Below are positions 1 to 11,075 of a stretch of 64,000 nt of DNA, one piece after another; position 1 is the first letter of the stretch, and every line of letters begins with the position of its first letter. A program made the position numbers and the translations under genes. Source of the stretch: Malachius bipustulatus (lineage: Eukaryota; Arthropoda; Insecta; Coleoptera; Melyridae); the NCBI GenBank assembly GCA_910589415.1, contig OU342634.1, positions 930,001 to 994,000 of the forward strand. The letters run 5' to 3'. The notes below the pieces were generated by a model. It had not been told where the DNA came from, did not search any database, and worked only from the letters and a program-made list of their open reading frames with translations.

Positions 1-1790
1 TAAGCACATCAGGTATTTTTTTTTAATATGTTAAGAAAAGATGTAATGAAATAACGATATAAAACTATCGCAATGTACAAGACATACTAGTATCCACCCC
101 AAAAATTACAGCTAATTACAAAGGTATCAATTTGAAATTCTCAGAAATTATGCATCTGGTATATGGCTATATATTTATGAAAAAATAATAAAATTGCGTC
201 AGGCGGTTTGGCGTCGCGACGCAATAAATTATTGATTTACCTAACGTACAGGTTTTTTTTTTACAAATATGTAATTGACTTAACTGTTCAAAACGTGCAT
301 CTCCAAAAAGCAATTCATAATTTTAATTACTAATACCGCAAATGGAGATATAAAATTAGCTAGTTTCTACACACAGAATGATTTATGGCAGGTAACGCAT
401 GCAGTCAACAATAGACAATAATAATAATAAACTTGTACTGTAATAAAGTTAAACCCTAGTGAAACCCCGGACTCCATTGTTGTGCATTTCGTATTTGAAA
501 AGTCTATGTTCTATGCAAACAACATAAGTTTTTGATCGATTTAATTCATCATAAATTCATAATTCATCATAATTATCATCAACTCTGATATGGCATAATT
601 AATCTATATGACCTCTATAAAATATAAAAAATTTCATCGAATTATGCAGGTCGGTTCAAAAGCTAGAGCCAAACAAGTAAGTGCCCTTTTGGGACTTTGT
701 ATCTCCGTTTAGAAACACTTTGGACTTTTTTTAAGACAGACTAGGTTTAATTTGACCTCCCCTGTATACGCCCGAGAAATAAGGAGGTACTTACCGGACA
801 CACTGTAGGTATACGTAACAAACACAATAAACAATATAATGAAACAAAAATAAGCTCGATAGTCACAACGCCCAACAAAAATATCAGAATGAAAGTACCT
901 AAAGTCAATTTATTTTCAAAAATTAAAATTTAAAATATCTATAAACACTTATTTGATCACCTTTTTTCATTGGATTATAGTTTTTCAAACATTTTTAAAG
1001 TTTTTTACAGTTTTCTACAAATAAGTGAACAAGGGACCAATCGGCTCCGAAGTGTTTCAATAAAAAAATCTTCATATTAAAAAAATCTTTTAACATCTAA
1101 TTCTTTTACCAAGAACCCCAACTTCGTAAACAATAAATAAAAAATAAGAATAAGAATAAATAAAAAATAAGAGGTAATAGCTGCGTTCTGATTTATCGAA
1201 CTTCACCCTTGACCTTTTATTCTTTAAACTGCAAGTTTCTCAGCTCACGATTATTGACTGATATTCTCTTTAGCTGTGGTATAATAATCATGCTTAGAAG
1301 TTGATATGTTTAGTCATGTCAAATGCAGAGTTTCTAATGTTATTTCAGAGAAGGAGGTATAACATTTATCACTAATTACTCACCATCCAAAATAAAGTTT
1401 CGTTGGCAAAATTCTGATAGGTTTCTATTGTCGATAAAACGCTGAATATCAAGCACACTAACACCAGCATAAATCTGTAAAGATAAAATAAAATTACTAA
1501 CTTATTCCTTAATTCTATTTGTAAAATCAACTGAAAAAGACAAAAATGATTTAAGGGGGTGTAGTCAATATGATGACATTTTAAATTTAAATAAAGCGAA
1601 ATAGATAACAAAAGTATTATATGGAACCCTTCGCTGGTTTACTGGTACGTGGATTCGACAAATCTTGGCATATGAATAAATAAGCGGATTGGGCGAAGAC
1701 GGCAATTACAATTATTTGATTGGCTTACCGAAATCTGGGGTGTAACTTTTATTCAACCTTAATTAATGTATCTATAAAATATTTTTTGTG
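1..1790. other. AT-rich intergenic DNA, no gene recognised
   Basis: No coding sequence, RNA gene or clear repeat structure is visible. The longest open frames here are under 80 codons, of low-complexity AT composition, and lack recognisable motifs. A short ATA/TAA microsatellite lies near 418-433. Confidence 0.6.
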
Positions 1791-1794
1791 CAAC

Positions 1795-2395
1795 TGCCAT
1801 TAAAAGTCACACTTTTAACGACAGCTCACAGTGTTAAAAGTACTTTACAACACTCGTGTTAAAAGTAATTCTATCTACTTTTTCTGTACTTACATTCTCT
1901 CATTGAACTACATTTTCTCATGATGAAATCAGACAAAATTATAGGTACCTAGTAAGATTTTTTCATGTTCTTTTTATTAAAAAAGATGTTAATAAACATC
2001 TTATGTTAACATGTTAATAAAAAATAAGTACCTCGTCAAGTATTCACGACAATAATAATTGTTCAGAAATTGCAATTAATAATAATTATTTTGACGTCTC
2101 TTTTATTTGTATGCACGCATTTGTTAGTAACCATAGCGTCGGCAACGGTTGCTATGTACAGTACATTTGTACTTACTGTAATATTTTAAAATGCAATTTG
2201 AAGTTGAGTGTCATTCTAAATTCATCAGTTTTATTATCATAATAGAGCAGTTTTACAAAAACCATTGTATGATATTCGTCTTAAAAGTGATTTTATTTAT
2301 TCGTGAAATTTGTTCAATTCGCTCCGCTACGCTTCGCTCATTTCACAAACCTTTTCACTCATAAAATAAAACTTCACTTTTAACACTACTATCAT
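1795..2395. repeat. TTAAAAGT-rich inverted repeat, probable MITE
   Basis: The octamer TTAAAAGT or its complement occurs about six times: near 1799, 1814, 1836, 1858, 2281 and 2376. The right side (about 2280-2385) is an internal inverted repeat: TTAAAAGTGA plus TTTATTT faces AAATAAAA plus TCACTTTTAA. Its centre carries GC-rich alternating motifs (CGCTCCGCTACGCTTCGCTC, 2320-2340). This organisation suits a non-autonomous fold-back or MITE. Ends and target duplication were not resolved, so the limits are approximate. Confidence 0.45.
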
Positions 2396-2399
2396 AAAT

Positions 2400-3404
2400 A
2401 AATAGCTATTTCTTATTGCTGAAAAGATAAGAAAGCGCGGAAATTAAACAGAATTTGCTCAATGGGCAATGGTGTTTCGGGATTACATTATACATAATAT
2501 AATTAGCAATTTAATATTTATTTTGTCATTTGTTGTTATTAATTGGGGGATTTCTATACCTACAACACTTGGTAATAAATAACAGTGATAGGTAACTTCC
2601 TTGTTCCTTAGAATTTTCCGGAAGAACTGAGCAGTATTAAAAAATATAAAGGGAAATGAATCAGCCGCTTTTTTGTCGTTTCAATTATTGGCTTTGCGTT
2701 AACGATAATGCTAGATTATGTACAACCTATTATGTACAAAAATAATTTTTTGATATTAATAAAATATTAATAAAAAGACTTCTAAAATGTTCTCAATATT
2801 CTAATAAGTTATATAAATACTTAGGTCGGCCTACTGCAATTCATTTCTATGTAAAGCATAATTATTATGTACCAGTCATAAAATAAGGTTTCAGCTTAAT
2901 TTTTAAAATTTAGTCCAATAAATTTCTCGTTTAAGAATTAATTAAACTTGGTTTCTTTATAATAAATATTTTTACATTCATCGAATGTTGAGTTCTTCAA
3001 TATAAAAAAAAAATCATTTTGGTGAAGGAAATACTTTATATATTTTTCATCGTTCTTAATTAAATTACACCAGGCGCGTCATGAACTTCAGATAAGTTTT
3101 CCCTAATTTATCGTAGTCGGCTTTTATTGAATGTAATTTTCTTATTCGTCAGTGCAAGGCACTAATCAAAAATTTTTTTTGCATGAATCAGAATCGTTTT
3201 ATACAAAGATCGTGGCCAAAAATTAGCAACGTAGGGGGAAAACCCCTTCTCTCTAGATCTATGATAAAAGCGAAATAGCTGCTATTTTTTAAAACTGCTT
3301 CTAACCTTTTTTTTATAAGATGAATAAGGCAAGTATACTCAAAGATTAGTTAATAAATAAAATAACGAGTAGGTCGAATGAGTATATAATAAAGCACATA
3401 AAGT
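2400..3404. other. AT-rich intergenic DNA, nothing recognised
   Basis: No gene, long open frame or clear repeat is visible; homopolymer A/T runs are common. Confidence 0.55.
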
Positions 3405-3690
3405 GCAATTACTAGCCTGTTAGATAGGGTCGGAGAATTACTCCATCGCCCTAACAGTTGTCATGATGGCAGTGCCCGAAACTCCAACGTATAGAGTTTC
3501 CACATCCAACAGCAGAGCCAGCCAGAGTACCAGAACAAGCACAGACACGTGTTTCGCTCTACTGGAGCTCTTCAGTGTGCTGCATCTGGACTATCCGGAA
3601 GGATGCTGCTGGATAAATGGAAGTTGGCTTGTCTTAAGCCAAGAATTAACACGGATCTCCGTGTGGTGTAAAACTTTTTTTTTCTAACCT
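3405..3690. other. GC-richer island of unknown origin
   Basis: Base composition shifts clearly to about half G+C within AT-rich flanks. A 74-codon open frame starts at 3463 on the plus strand, but it has no recognisable domain and no splice-site context. The block ends in a T-rich run near 3668-3684. It could be a TE fragment or an old exon; I cannot tell which. Confidence 0.3.
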
Positions 3691-4718
3691 AAAAGGATTA
3701 GAGGAAAATATCAAAAAAGGAACAAAATATTCCCTAAAAAAAATGTCTACAATTTTTTTATTCTGCTTTTAGCGATAAAATCAACGGCTTGCGAGAAAAA
3801 TATCACAAAAACTGTCAATTTTATAAAAACTTTAAGAATAATCATTATCAGTAAAATTATTTTTGTTTCCATTTTCTGATCTATTGAGTATTTGTGGGCG
3901 CCTAGGTAAAGAGTTCTATGTATCTTCCAAAGAAGAAAAGCAAGAAAGACAGCTCAGGTGGACTGGATGATTCCAAAATTCCAGCAGTATCGTCATAAAG
4001 AAAAAAACAATTTCAGATATGTTCAGGACATCCCCGGAAACATTCACACTCCCGATATAGAACTTCGACGCCTGTCTTCAATACTCTCACGCACTTTTGT
4101 GTGTCTCTTTTGTTAGATATGAACACCATATAAGTACCCATCCCTAACAGGCAGATGCCTGAAGAACAGGTACACCAGGAGGTTATCAAAGAAAATAAAA
4201 CGAGAAAAACTAATAGAAAGTGGAGAAACTGTTAGCATAGTGTGACGGTACAGAATTCAGGCCATCATTTAAAAGTAAATAAAACACACAAAATTTCCTA
4301 GGAGTGGAGCATATTTAAGAAAGAAGAAGAAAGAATTAAAATAAAAATGTGTTTCGACTAAAGTTCTTTCGAATTATTGCATAGGAAATCTTATGAGCCG
4401 TTCACCCTGTAATCACGCATATCTGACCTGATTGTGTTGTGTAAGCAGGGGCTTCCCGCAAGAATAATATGTCAAGGGCAATAAGAATCAGTACCAGTAG
4501 CACGGCAGCTGACTGAATGAATTCAGGCATCGAATCGGATCATTTTCCGTTCTTTATTTTAATCAACCTTCGTATTTTCGATTTGTTCAGCATTGCCTTT
4601 TGCAATACCAACTATGCAATAAGTTCTTGTTAATTTCGATAATTACAAATCACGTGTGCAGACAATCCAGTGCCCAGTACGTAGCTACTTATTACCTACC
4701 CACCTACATACTATACAG

Positions 4719-5290
4719 CCGTGACCCCTTCACCGAGGGCCGAGCGACGGAGATTAGTGAATACCGCCTGACAGCCCCGGAATGCACGGGACCTCTTATT
4801 ATCACCGTCGTGAAGAGAATAACGGTGCCTACTTCGGATGAGATGATCCGGTGAGTCGTATTTAATTATACCATCTGGTCGAAATTTGAGTAAATTTATT
4901 TTCTGTGGCAGTTATTAGATAATCTAAGTTGATTCATAATAATAAACAGGCCAAGCTTGCGTGTGTGTGCGTTCCACTGTCCCATTGTGTGTCCCAGTAT
5001 TATTTAGGTACTGCTAGGAATAATTTGAGTCTTAACTGGGAACTGATAATTATTAATTTCATTCTGTGCAGAATAAATATGAAATATGATTTAATTTAAC
5101 CATTTTTCACTTTCTGGATAGGTCTGTACTATTATCTGAACGGCCAAAAGATATAGTAATAAAGCTGCGCGGAAATTATGGGATGGGCCTAGCGTACCTG
5201 TCACAAAGAACGTTTCACAGTGTAACAAGAGTCGGTAGTGTAGAACAATTTCCGCTGTTGCCAGATTTTAAATCTGATCTTGAAAAATAA
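4719..5290 (+). CDS. candidate last two exons of an unrecognised host gene
   Basis: Two GC-richer open blocks are joined by a plausible intron. Exon A (4719-4850) follows a pyrimidine-rich tract ending in ATACAG and stops at a strong donor, CG|GTGAGT. The intron would be 4851-5121 (271 bp), ending TTTCTGGATAG. Exon B (5122-5290) continues in phase: the split codon CG|G becomes Arg. It stays open to a TAA at 5288-5290, which overlaps an AATAAA hexamer (5286-5291). The joined frame gives about 100 residues without a stop, including the strings VVKRITVPTSDEMI and RGNYGMGLAYLSQRTFHSV, which look like ordinary globular protein. I do not recognise the family. Upstream exons were not found; the frame before 4719 is AT-rich and looks intronic. 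A TE-derived gene is an alternative. The phase match, splice sites and composition are seen; that this is a gene is inferred. Confidence 0.45.
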
Positions 5291-5299
5291 AGACTGTTT

Positions 5300-5960
5300 T
5301 TTACTAAAATTACAAATAAATTTGTAATGTAAGAGAGTAGTAAGTAAGTTCACGAGACTCGTAAAAGAAAAGTAGTTTTACGAAATCATAACTTCGTGCT
5401 TGAGATAGGTAACAAATCAGAATTGTTAAATTTTGTATAAAACAAAACGAACTGTCATGATTATTTTGTAAAACTATTTAGGTACCTACACGCATTTTAG
5501 GAGCCTTGTGTTATTATAGTAGGTAAGTGGTATAAGTACCTATAGATTAGGAGATTTTCCATGACAAACGATTAGGCATGCTTCTTAAATTTGCCAGCTT
5601 ATTTTTACATTTCGCAACTGCACCGCATGATCTCCGAGAGTTACCAATCTTCTTAGCTTTTATGGTTGTTTTAAAATATCTACCAAAACCTATTGATAGT
5701 TTCCTAGAAGCAGCAGGAAACATAATTTAATTTCGGTACTGTCTTATCTTATCAGCATTATTTATAAAAAACGTATTGTTTATAATTTCATTAATAGCGG
5801 TGTTTTTGAGTCATTAATTCGGTAAGCCAAGCAAATAGAGCGAAAGGAGCGTTCAATCATAATTTTGTTATCTTTCTGGTTTTATTTAAATGTAAAATCG
5901 GATCGTACTGTCAACTTTACAACCCAGCATTTCTCTATACAAATAGTGCAGCGTGGTTCA
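5300..5960. other. AT-rich spacer, nothing recognised
   Basis: AT-rich DNA between the candidate terminal exon and the Sailor-type relic. No convincing terminal inverted repeat for the transposon was found here. Confidence 0.5.
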
Positions 5961-5980
5961 AAAATATTGAGCTAAACCAC

Positions 5981-7400
5981 GTGCTCGTGAGTTGTGAATT
6001 ATTATGGCGACCAAATCTTCATATTAAAAATAAAATACTTTCTGGCAAAAGTCGTGAAATTATTAATAATGTTTTTATGTATTTTGCTAATGAAAAAGTG
6101 AATGGTGGGCCTGTTATAGCAATCGAGAAGGTACAAGAACGCGTGTCCTCGGCAACAGGGGTAAGTTTGAGATCAGTGAGAAGAATTATTGGTGAAAGTA
6201 AACAAGTCGGCATTAAATCGCCCAGTACAAAATGGGATAGACCTGCATCAAAAACTGATCTCGATGATTTTGATCAAGGATTGTTGCGAAGAATAATTCA
6301 TAATTTTCACGTGACTGAAAAAACAACACCGTCCTTAAAAAAAATAGCTCAGAAATTTTGTGAAGATAGTGGGTACACTGGGTCAAAAGAAATCATAAGG
6401 CGCATTATCCATAAATTAGGGTTCCACTGGTGCAAAACAAAAACTCATCGATGTTTATTGATGGAGAAGCAGGAAATACGTTTCTTGCGACTTCAGTTTT
6501 TAAGAAGTATGAGAGACTATAGGTCTGAAGGAAGAAACATTGTATGTATATATGGATGAAACATATATTCATGCTTCTCACACCCATAAAAAATCATGGA
6601 ACGATGATACGTCATACGTCTCTAGGTCTGAAACAACCTATCTCAAAAGGACAACGACTTGTCATCATCCATGCCAGGCGGAGAGAATGGCTTCATAGTT
6701 CATACCCAATGCATATGTGCGCTTTAAATCAAAAACAAAGTCTGGTGATTATCATGATGACATGAATTTTACAAATTACAAGAAGTGGCTAGAGACACAA
6801 CTTATCCCAAATTTACCAGCCCGAAGTGTACTCGTCATCGATAACGCACCATATCATAACGTGCAAGTTAATAAGGCACCCACCTCGATTTGTAAAAAGG
6901 CAGATATGCAGCAATGGTTGCGGGATAAGCAAATACCTTTTGACAAAGGTCTATTTAAGCCGGAGCTCTATAGATTAATTAAGTTAAATAAGCCCATCCA
7001 CAAAATGTTCCAGATTGACCAAATTTTACAGCTGCATGGTCACAATGTCTTACGTCTTCCACCGTACCATCCAGACCTAAACCCAATCGAGCTAGTGTGG
7101 GCGGATATGAAACATTACGTTGCAGAAAAAAATGTTACACCCGCTTATCAACATGTTCAGGACTTATGTAACGAATTTTTCGCAGCCTACATAGCTGAAA
7201 AGTGGTCAAATAAGTGCCGTCATGCCAAGAAATTTTAAGAAGAGCTTATGGCCAAAGAAGGTGCCATGGACATTGTGGTGGAGAATTTAGTTATTCAAAT
7301 GGGAGGCGTCGACGATAACGAAGATACCGAAAGTGACGACAGTAGTAGTGATAATGAACCGCTATCAGATGCAGATAATAGTATATCGGAGACGGGCTAG
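5981..7400 (+). pseudogene. broken Sailor-type (DD82E) IS630/Tc1/mariner transposase
   Basis: The N-terminal helix-turn-helix half is open from 5981 to 6559. The first catalytic block (DETYIH, about 6555-6575) is reached only after a frameshift, and further shifts or stops follow near 6640-6700. The frame reopens by 6717 with the second Asp in VIDNAPYH (about 6836) and the catalytic Glu in PYHPDLNPIELVW (about 7075-7095). I count 82 residues between the second Asp and the Glu. That far exceeds the 34-41 of Tc1 and mariner and matches the spacing that defines the Sailor (DD82E) group. A stop at 7236-7238 is followed in the same frame by a Ser/Asp/Glu-rich tail ending at TAG 7398-7400. Several independent lesions make this a dead copy. 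No clear terminal repeats were found. A second, divergent relative lies on the minus strand at 30.3-31.4 kb. Confidence 0.82.
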
Positions 7401-7487
7401 AAAATACGTAGGTGAATTTGAATTACAAATAATAATTTTTTATTGAGTAATCGTTGATTCTCCTAAGTCGATTGAGCTATACCTAAT

Positions 7488-7613
7488 CTTTTTTTTTTAT
7501 TGAAAATGCACATGCACTGCAGGGAAATTCCTATGACGCTCTGGGAGCGGTGCATGAGCGGAGATATCGATTCACGTTGGCCTTGAATCTCTGTAGGTTG
7601 TATACTTTGGGAA
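7488..7613 (-). mobile_element. 5'-truncated 3' tail of a jockey/CR1-type LINE
   Basis: Read on the minus strand this block is nearly the same as the last ~120 bp of the LINE that ends at 55.16 kb. It has the same end of the ORF (a Cys-Thr-Ala-Ser-like C-terminus), the same short 3' UTR containing TGCAGTGCATGTGCATTTTC and a poly(A) tail, seen here as the T run at 7489-7499. It is a typical 5'-truncated retroposed copy. Confidence 0.85.
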
Positions 7614-7616
7614 ACA

Positions 7617-7690
7617 AAGTTTCCCCTTTAAGATTTTTTTTCATTCTGCTCCAAACATGCTCAAGCGGATTTATATCCGGAGATACAAGG
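7617..7690 (-). pseudogene. Tc1-type transposase fragment (third catalytic motif)
   Basis: The complement encodes LVSPDINPLEHVWSRMKK, the classic Tc1/mariner block around the catalytic Glu (SPDxNPxEHxW). Only about 25 codons survive, directly abutting the LINE tail at 7613. The C-terminal part of a similar transposase lies just downstream but on the opposite strand, so the locus has been rearranged. Confidence 0.7.
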
Positions 7691-7716
7691 GTGGTAGATT
7701 CATTCTTACAATAAAT

Positions 7717-8272
7717 AAAACAGTTTTATCAGCCGTCAAACAACAATTAATAATAGTGACATCCATATGATAAACAATAAGCCTAAGAATAACAAAGAGG
7801 CTACTACCTCATTAAGGGTAGGACAAATCGATAATTTGGATGATTTGGTGATAGCTATACAGGAAGAATGGGAAGCTACTCCCCAGCAGTTTTTACATCA
7901 CCTGGTGGAGGGAATGTCAAGAAGAGTTACGGCAGTTATAAAAGAGGCAGGGGAGGTCCGACAAAATATTGGTATTTGGATACTCCCCTTTTTTTTTGGA
8001 ATGCCACAGTTTTTTGTACATAAAATAATAATAAACATTTTAATGGACCTCTTAACCTTTTTTAACTGAACTTTCTTTACGATATGACAGGCTCAATTAT
8101 TACTGAGTGAATTAACAAGCCATCACGGTAAGTATTAATGGAAGTCATGCAAAGAAATCTGAGCTCAACCGACAATATAAAACAGTTTTATCAGCCGTCA
8201 AACAACAATCAATAATAGTGACATCCATATGATAAACAATAAGCATAATAATAACAAAGCGGCTACCTCATT
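7717..8272. repeat. pair of ~95-bp direct repeats flanking Tc1 debris
   Basis: Blocks 7717-7813 and 8179-8272 are nearly identical, starting AAAACAGTTTTATCAGCCGT and ending GGCTAC...CTCATT. They differ by a few substitutions and short indels. They bracket about 365 bp that includes the Tc1 C-terminal fragment. They are too long for target-site duplications, so a local tandem duplication or recombination between repeat copies is more likely. Confidence 0.75.
7815..7985 (+). pseudogene. C-terminal fragment of a Tc1-type transposase
   Basis: The plus-strand frame reads a short helix (NLDDLVIAIQEEW), then ATPQQFLHHLVEGMSRRVTA and VIKEAG. This is the standard C-terminus of Tc1-like transposases (EW..IP...L..LV.SM.RR..AVI...G). 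No catalytic region is attached on this strand. The matching SPDxNPxEHxW block is inverted 130 bp upstream, so this is debris rather than a gene. Confidence 0.7.
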
Positions 8273-8389
8273 CGAAAACACGAAGTTGTAATTTTGTTCT
8301 TATGTCAATAATTCTTAACTCATGCAAGCCAAGAACATCTTGAAGTATTCAGAGTGAATGGTTTGTTTGAAAGCAACTTAACTTTATTT

Positions 8390-8600
8390 CAAATTTTCCT
8401 TAATACCAGATTTCGGAAGCCATTCAGATTTGGGTTAGTTTTAATACAACCCTGTATTTTCAATTTTTGTCCTTAGTCGATTATCAATCTTGCGTGTTCT
8501 TGCTTGAAGCTTTAGCTTTAAAATGAGCCCTACATTTTGAAAATCGGGTCACGAATAACAAAGTTATTATTGCCACACCAAAAAGTATTTTTTTTGAGAT
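8390..8600. repeat. dispersed repeat shared with 38.69-38.86 kb
   Basis: The segment around AACCCTGTATTTTCAATTTT and ...GAAGCTTTAGCTTTAAAA resembles 38,690-38,860 in the same order and orientation, and ends at ATCACCCTGTAA. It is a MITE-type dispersed repeat; full limits were not determined. Confidence 0.5.
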
Positions 8601-8937
8601 CACCCTGTAAATAAAAGAAATAATCGGAAAATTCGAAAACCGTTTTGAGATATGATGTCCATCTTCATGATCTTTGTGTTGAAATTTAAAAAGTAAAATC
8701 TTTGATCAAATGGGAGCAAGCTGAACTTTCTGAGATTTTGAACTGTTTTATTTACCACCCTATATAAACTTTGTGTGAAGTACCAAGTTCTTGCAAACAT
8801 ACGGACTGATAAACAAGGGATTGAACTAGTGAACCTTCGAAACAAAAATTGAATTGCTCGAAACAATCCAAATTTTATCAGTGCCAAAGTTAGGGCAAAT
8901 TTGGTCATGTAACGTTTCATTTGTTGAGCAGTTTATA

Positions 8938-11068
8938 TAGGGTGTTCGAAAAGTAATCCGTTATGGAGTAGGCCCTGACACAAAGAGGTTTGTCTTAGCT
9001 TCTTTATCCACTATTTACACTTACTCCACTATTTACAACTGACAGCTCTTGATTTTTTAGGTTAGGACAGTTATCAAAACATTCAAGAACGTTAATAAAA
9101 TAGGCACTCACTTTATTTGACATTTTTCATAAAGCAGATAAATAAAATCAATTAATTCATATAGGAGGTGAGCGAAGTGCCTTCCACCCTCCAGGGCATA
9201 TTTTAATACACGGTGTCTCACTCCACGAAGGGCACTTTGTAGGTGTCTCATTTATCTCGGTGAACTTCTTCTCGATCCTGCATTCAGCCAATTCTCGAGG
9301 TAACAACTCCCGCACCACCGTCACTCGATAAGGATACAAGTGAGCATTTTTCCAAAGTAGCTTGGCGACAGGTTCCCACAGAAACATCACTTTGAGGCTA
9401 GATGACGAACTGATGTGTAAGGATCGTTTTGCATAACATTGCCAGCTCTTCAGTACTCTCTTTGATCTGCCACTTCCTGTTTTCACAACATTTCCTGTCC
9501 CTCGAAAATTTGAAATGTATCGCAAAACAGCTTCTCTAGAATTCTGGACAGTCACCAGTTCACCACACCAGGTCCAGGATAGGATACTCCTCTTGGAACT
9601 CAATTAGGCAGTTTTAGTAGAGCCAAATTTCATCCATTTAGAAAATAACTTTTAACTAGAAACGTTTTTTGTTCTAACTTAAATAGCATTTTTATAATTT
9701 TATAACTGAATGTAATTAATGTAAACAATAAAAATTAAAAAATAATCAAACGTGGGTAGGTACGAAATAATTATTGTTTTCCATGACCATTATTTTATTA
9801 TTCCCTGTTCAATAAAATAAACTAAATTTATTATTATTATTATCCTTCAAGTGTTCAACTGCATTGAAATGAACGTCAGTTCAGTCACTTTCGTCGGCGC
9901 TGCTGCTAGTGATGCGCCAACCGAGCATCGAAGTCTCGACGATATGTCGATTCTTTTTTAATAAAGACACCCCAGAGTAAAAAACACTACTCAGAGTATT
10001 TGTCGCTTTATGTGATGAAATATTTAGACTCAGGAACGAAATACTGACGATTCATTACTTATAATTACCCGTAAAACTACAGTTATTTTGAAATAACGGA
10101 CAAATAAATCACAGTTACAGGACGTTACCGTGACAGCGCATCACAATCGTATAGTAGAAATAGAAACTTTGAAAGTAGAAAGTCGAATAGACTAGTCACT
10201 AGTCTACTAAACCGCATATAACAGAAGTTTGGTTAGGTTATTGTTATTTGTTATTTATTTATATCACTAATCTCCATACTTTGTTTTAATTCGATGGTTT
10301 ATAATTATTATTGTTCAAATTAATTAAAAGCGCTCACGTAGAAGCGAAAAACTGCAATAGTTGAAAGTTTTTTATCGTAATGGATTAAACTTCATGGAAT
10401 GTGGGGATGTGCTCTTTAGATCTGTGTAGAATAATTGTCAAGATTGCAAACCCAAGAGAAGCTTCAAAAACTCAGTCCTTGGATTTCTGTTGGAACCTGT
10501 TATTACAAGTTTCTTAGAAGGTACTCGCTTTTGTCCTTATATCCAGTGAATAGCAGAGGATACCTACTAGACAGGTAAAGTTTGTTTTATTACGTCCCAA
10601 AACTTCCAGTTTTAACCAAGACTTTTTTTCAGGCTTAGCATAGCTTAGAATATCATGTAGATCAGTTCCCAAAGTTGCCGAACAAGGATTTGCTATTTTG
10701 AAAAGCTCCGAAGCAACCGATTTAGCGAAAGAGATATGAGAAGATCGACTATATCTGTCGTTATATACCGATCCGATACCCTAGCAGTTATCGGATATCC
10801 GAACATTTACAGAGTGCCTTTAGTGGAGTGCGGGAAACCGTTTATTAAAATGTGTCCAGGAGAATCCTTAAATGAATTAATTTAATTGTTGATTTTATTT
10901 ATGTGTGTTATAAAAATGTCGATAAAGTGAGTGCTTATTTTATGTTGTTTTGACCTTGAATGTTTTGACAGCTGTCCTAAGCTGTCAGATGTAAAGAGTG
11001 GATTAAGCTAAGACAAACCTCATTGTGTCAGGGCCTACTCCAAAACGGATTACTTTTCGAACACCCTA
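8938..11068. mobile_element. mariner-group element with ~250-bp terminal inverted repeats
   Basis: TAGGGTGTTCGAAAAGTAAT at 8938 is mirrored by its complement ending at 11068, and both ends are flanked by TA (8936-8937 and 11069-11070), the mariner/Tc1 target duplication. The inverted similarity runs inward on both sides for some 230-300 bp with substitutions and indels, and includes transposase C-terminal coding sequence at each end. The interior between about 9700 and 10,800 shows no transposase and is probably unrelated filler or a later insertion. The element is non-autonomous. Confidence 0.8.
9165..9603 (-). pseudogene. internally deleted mariner-group transposase
   Basis: The N-terminal DNA-binding part is readable on the minus strand from about 9603. 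It includes NSREAVLRYISNFRGTGNVV and, further on, HLYPYRVTVVRELLP, the linker typical of this insect mariner group. After INETPT the sequence jumps to the C-terminal end (RHRVLKYALEGGRHFAHLL, read with a frame change near 9225). The whole catalytic DDD core is therefore missing. A weaker copy of the same C-terminal stretch occurs on the plus strand near 10,817-10,865 inside the right inverted repeat. Confidence 0.7.
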
Positions 11069-11075
11069 TATTAGT

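Noticed and set aside
3463..3687. 74-codon open frame in a GC-richer patch
   Set aside because: No domain, no splice context and no second supporting exon; kept only as an unassigned island.
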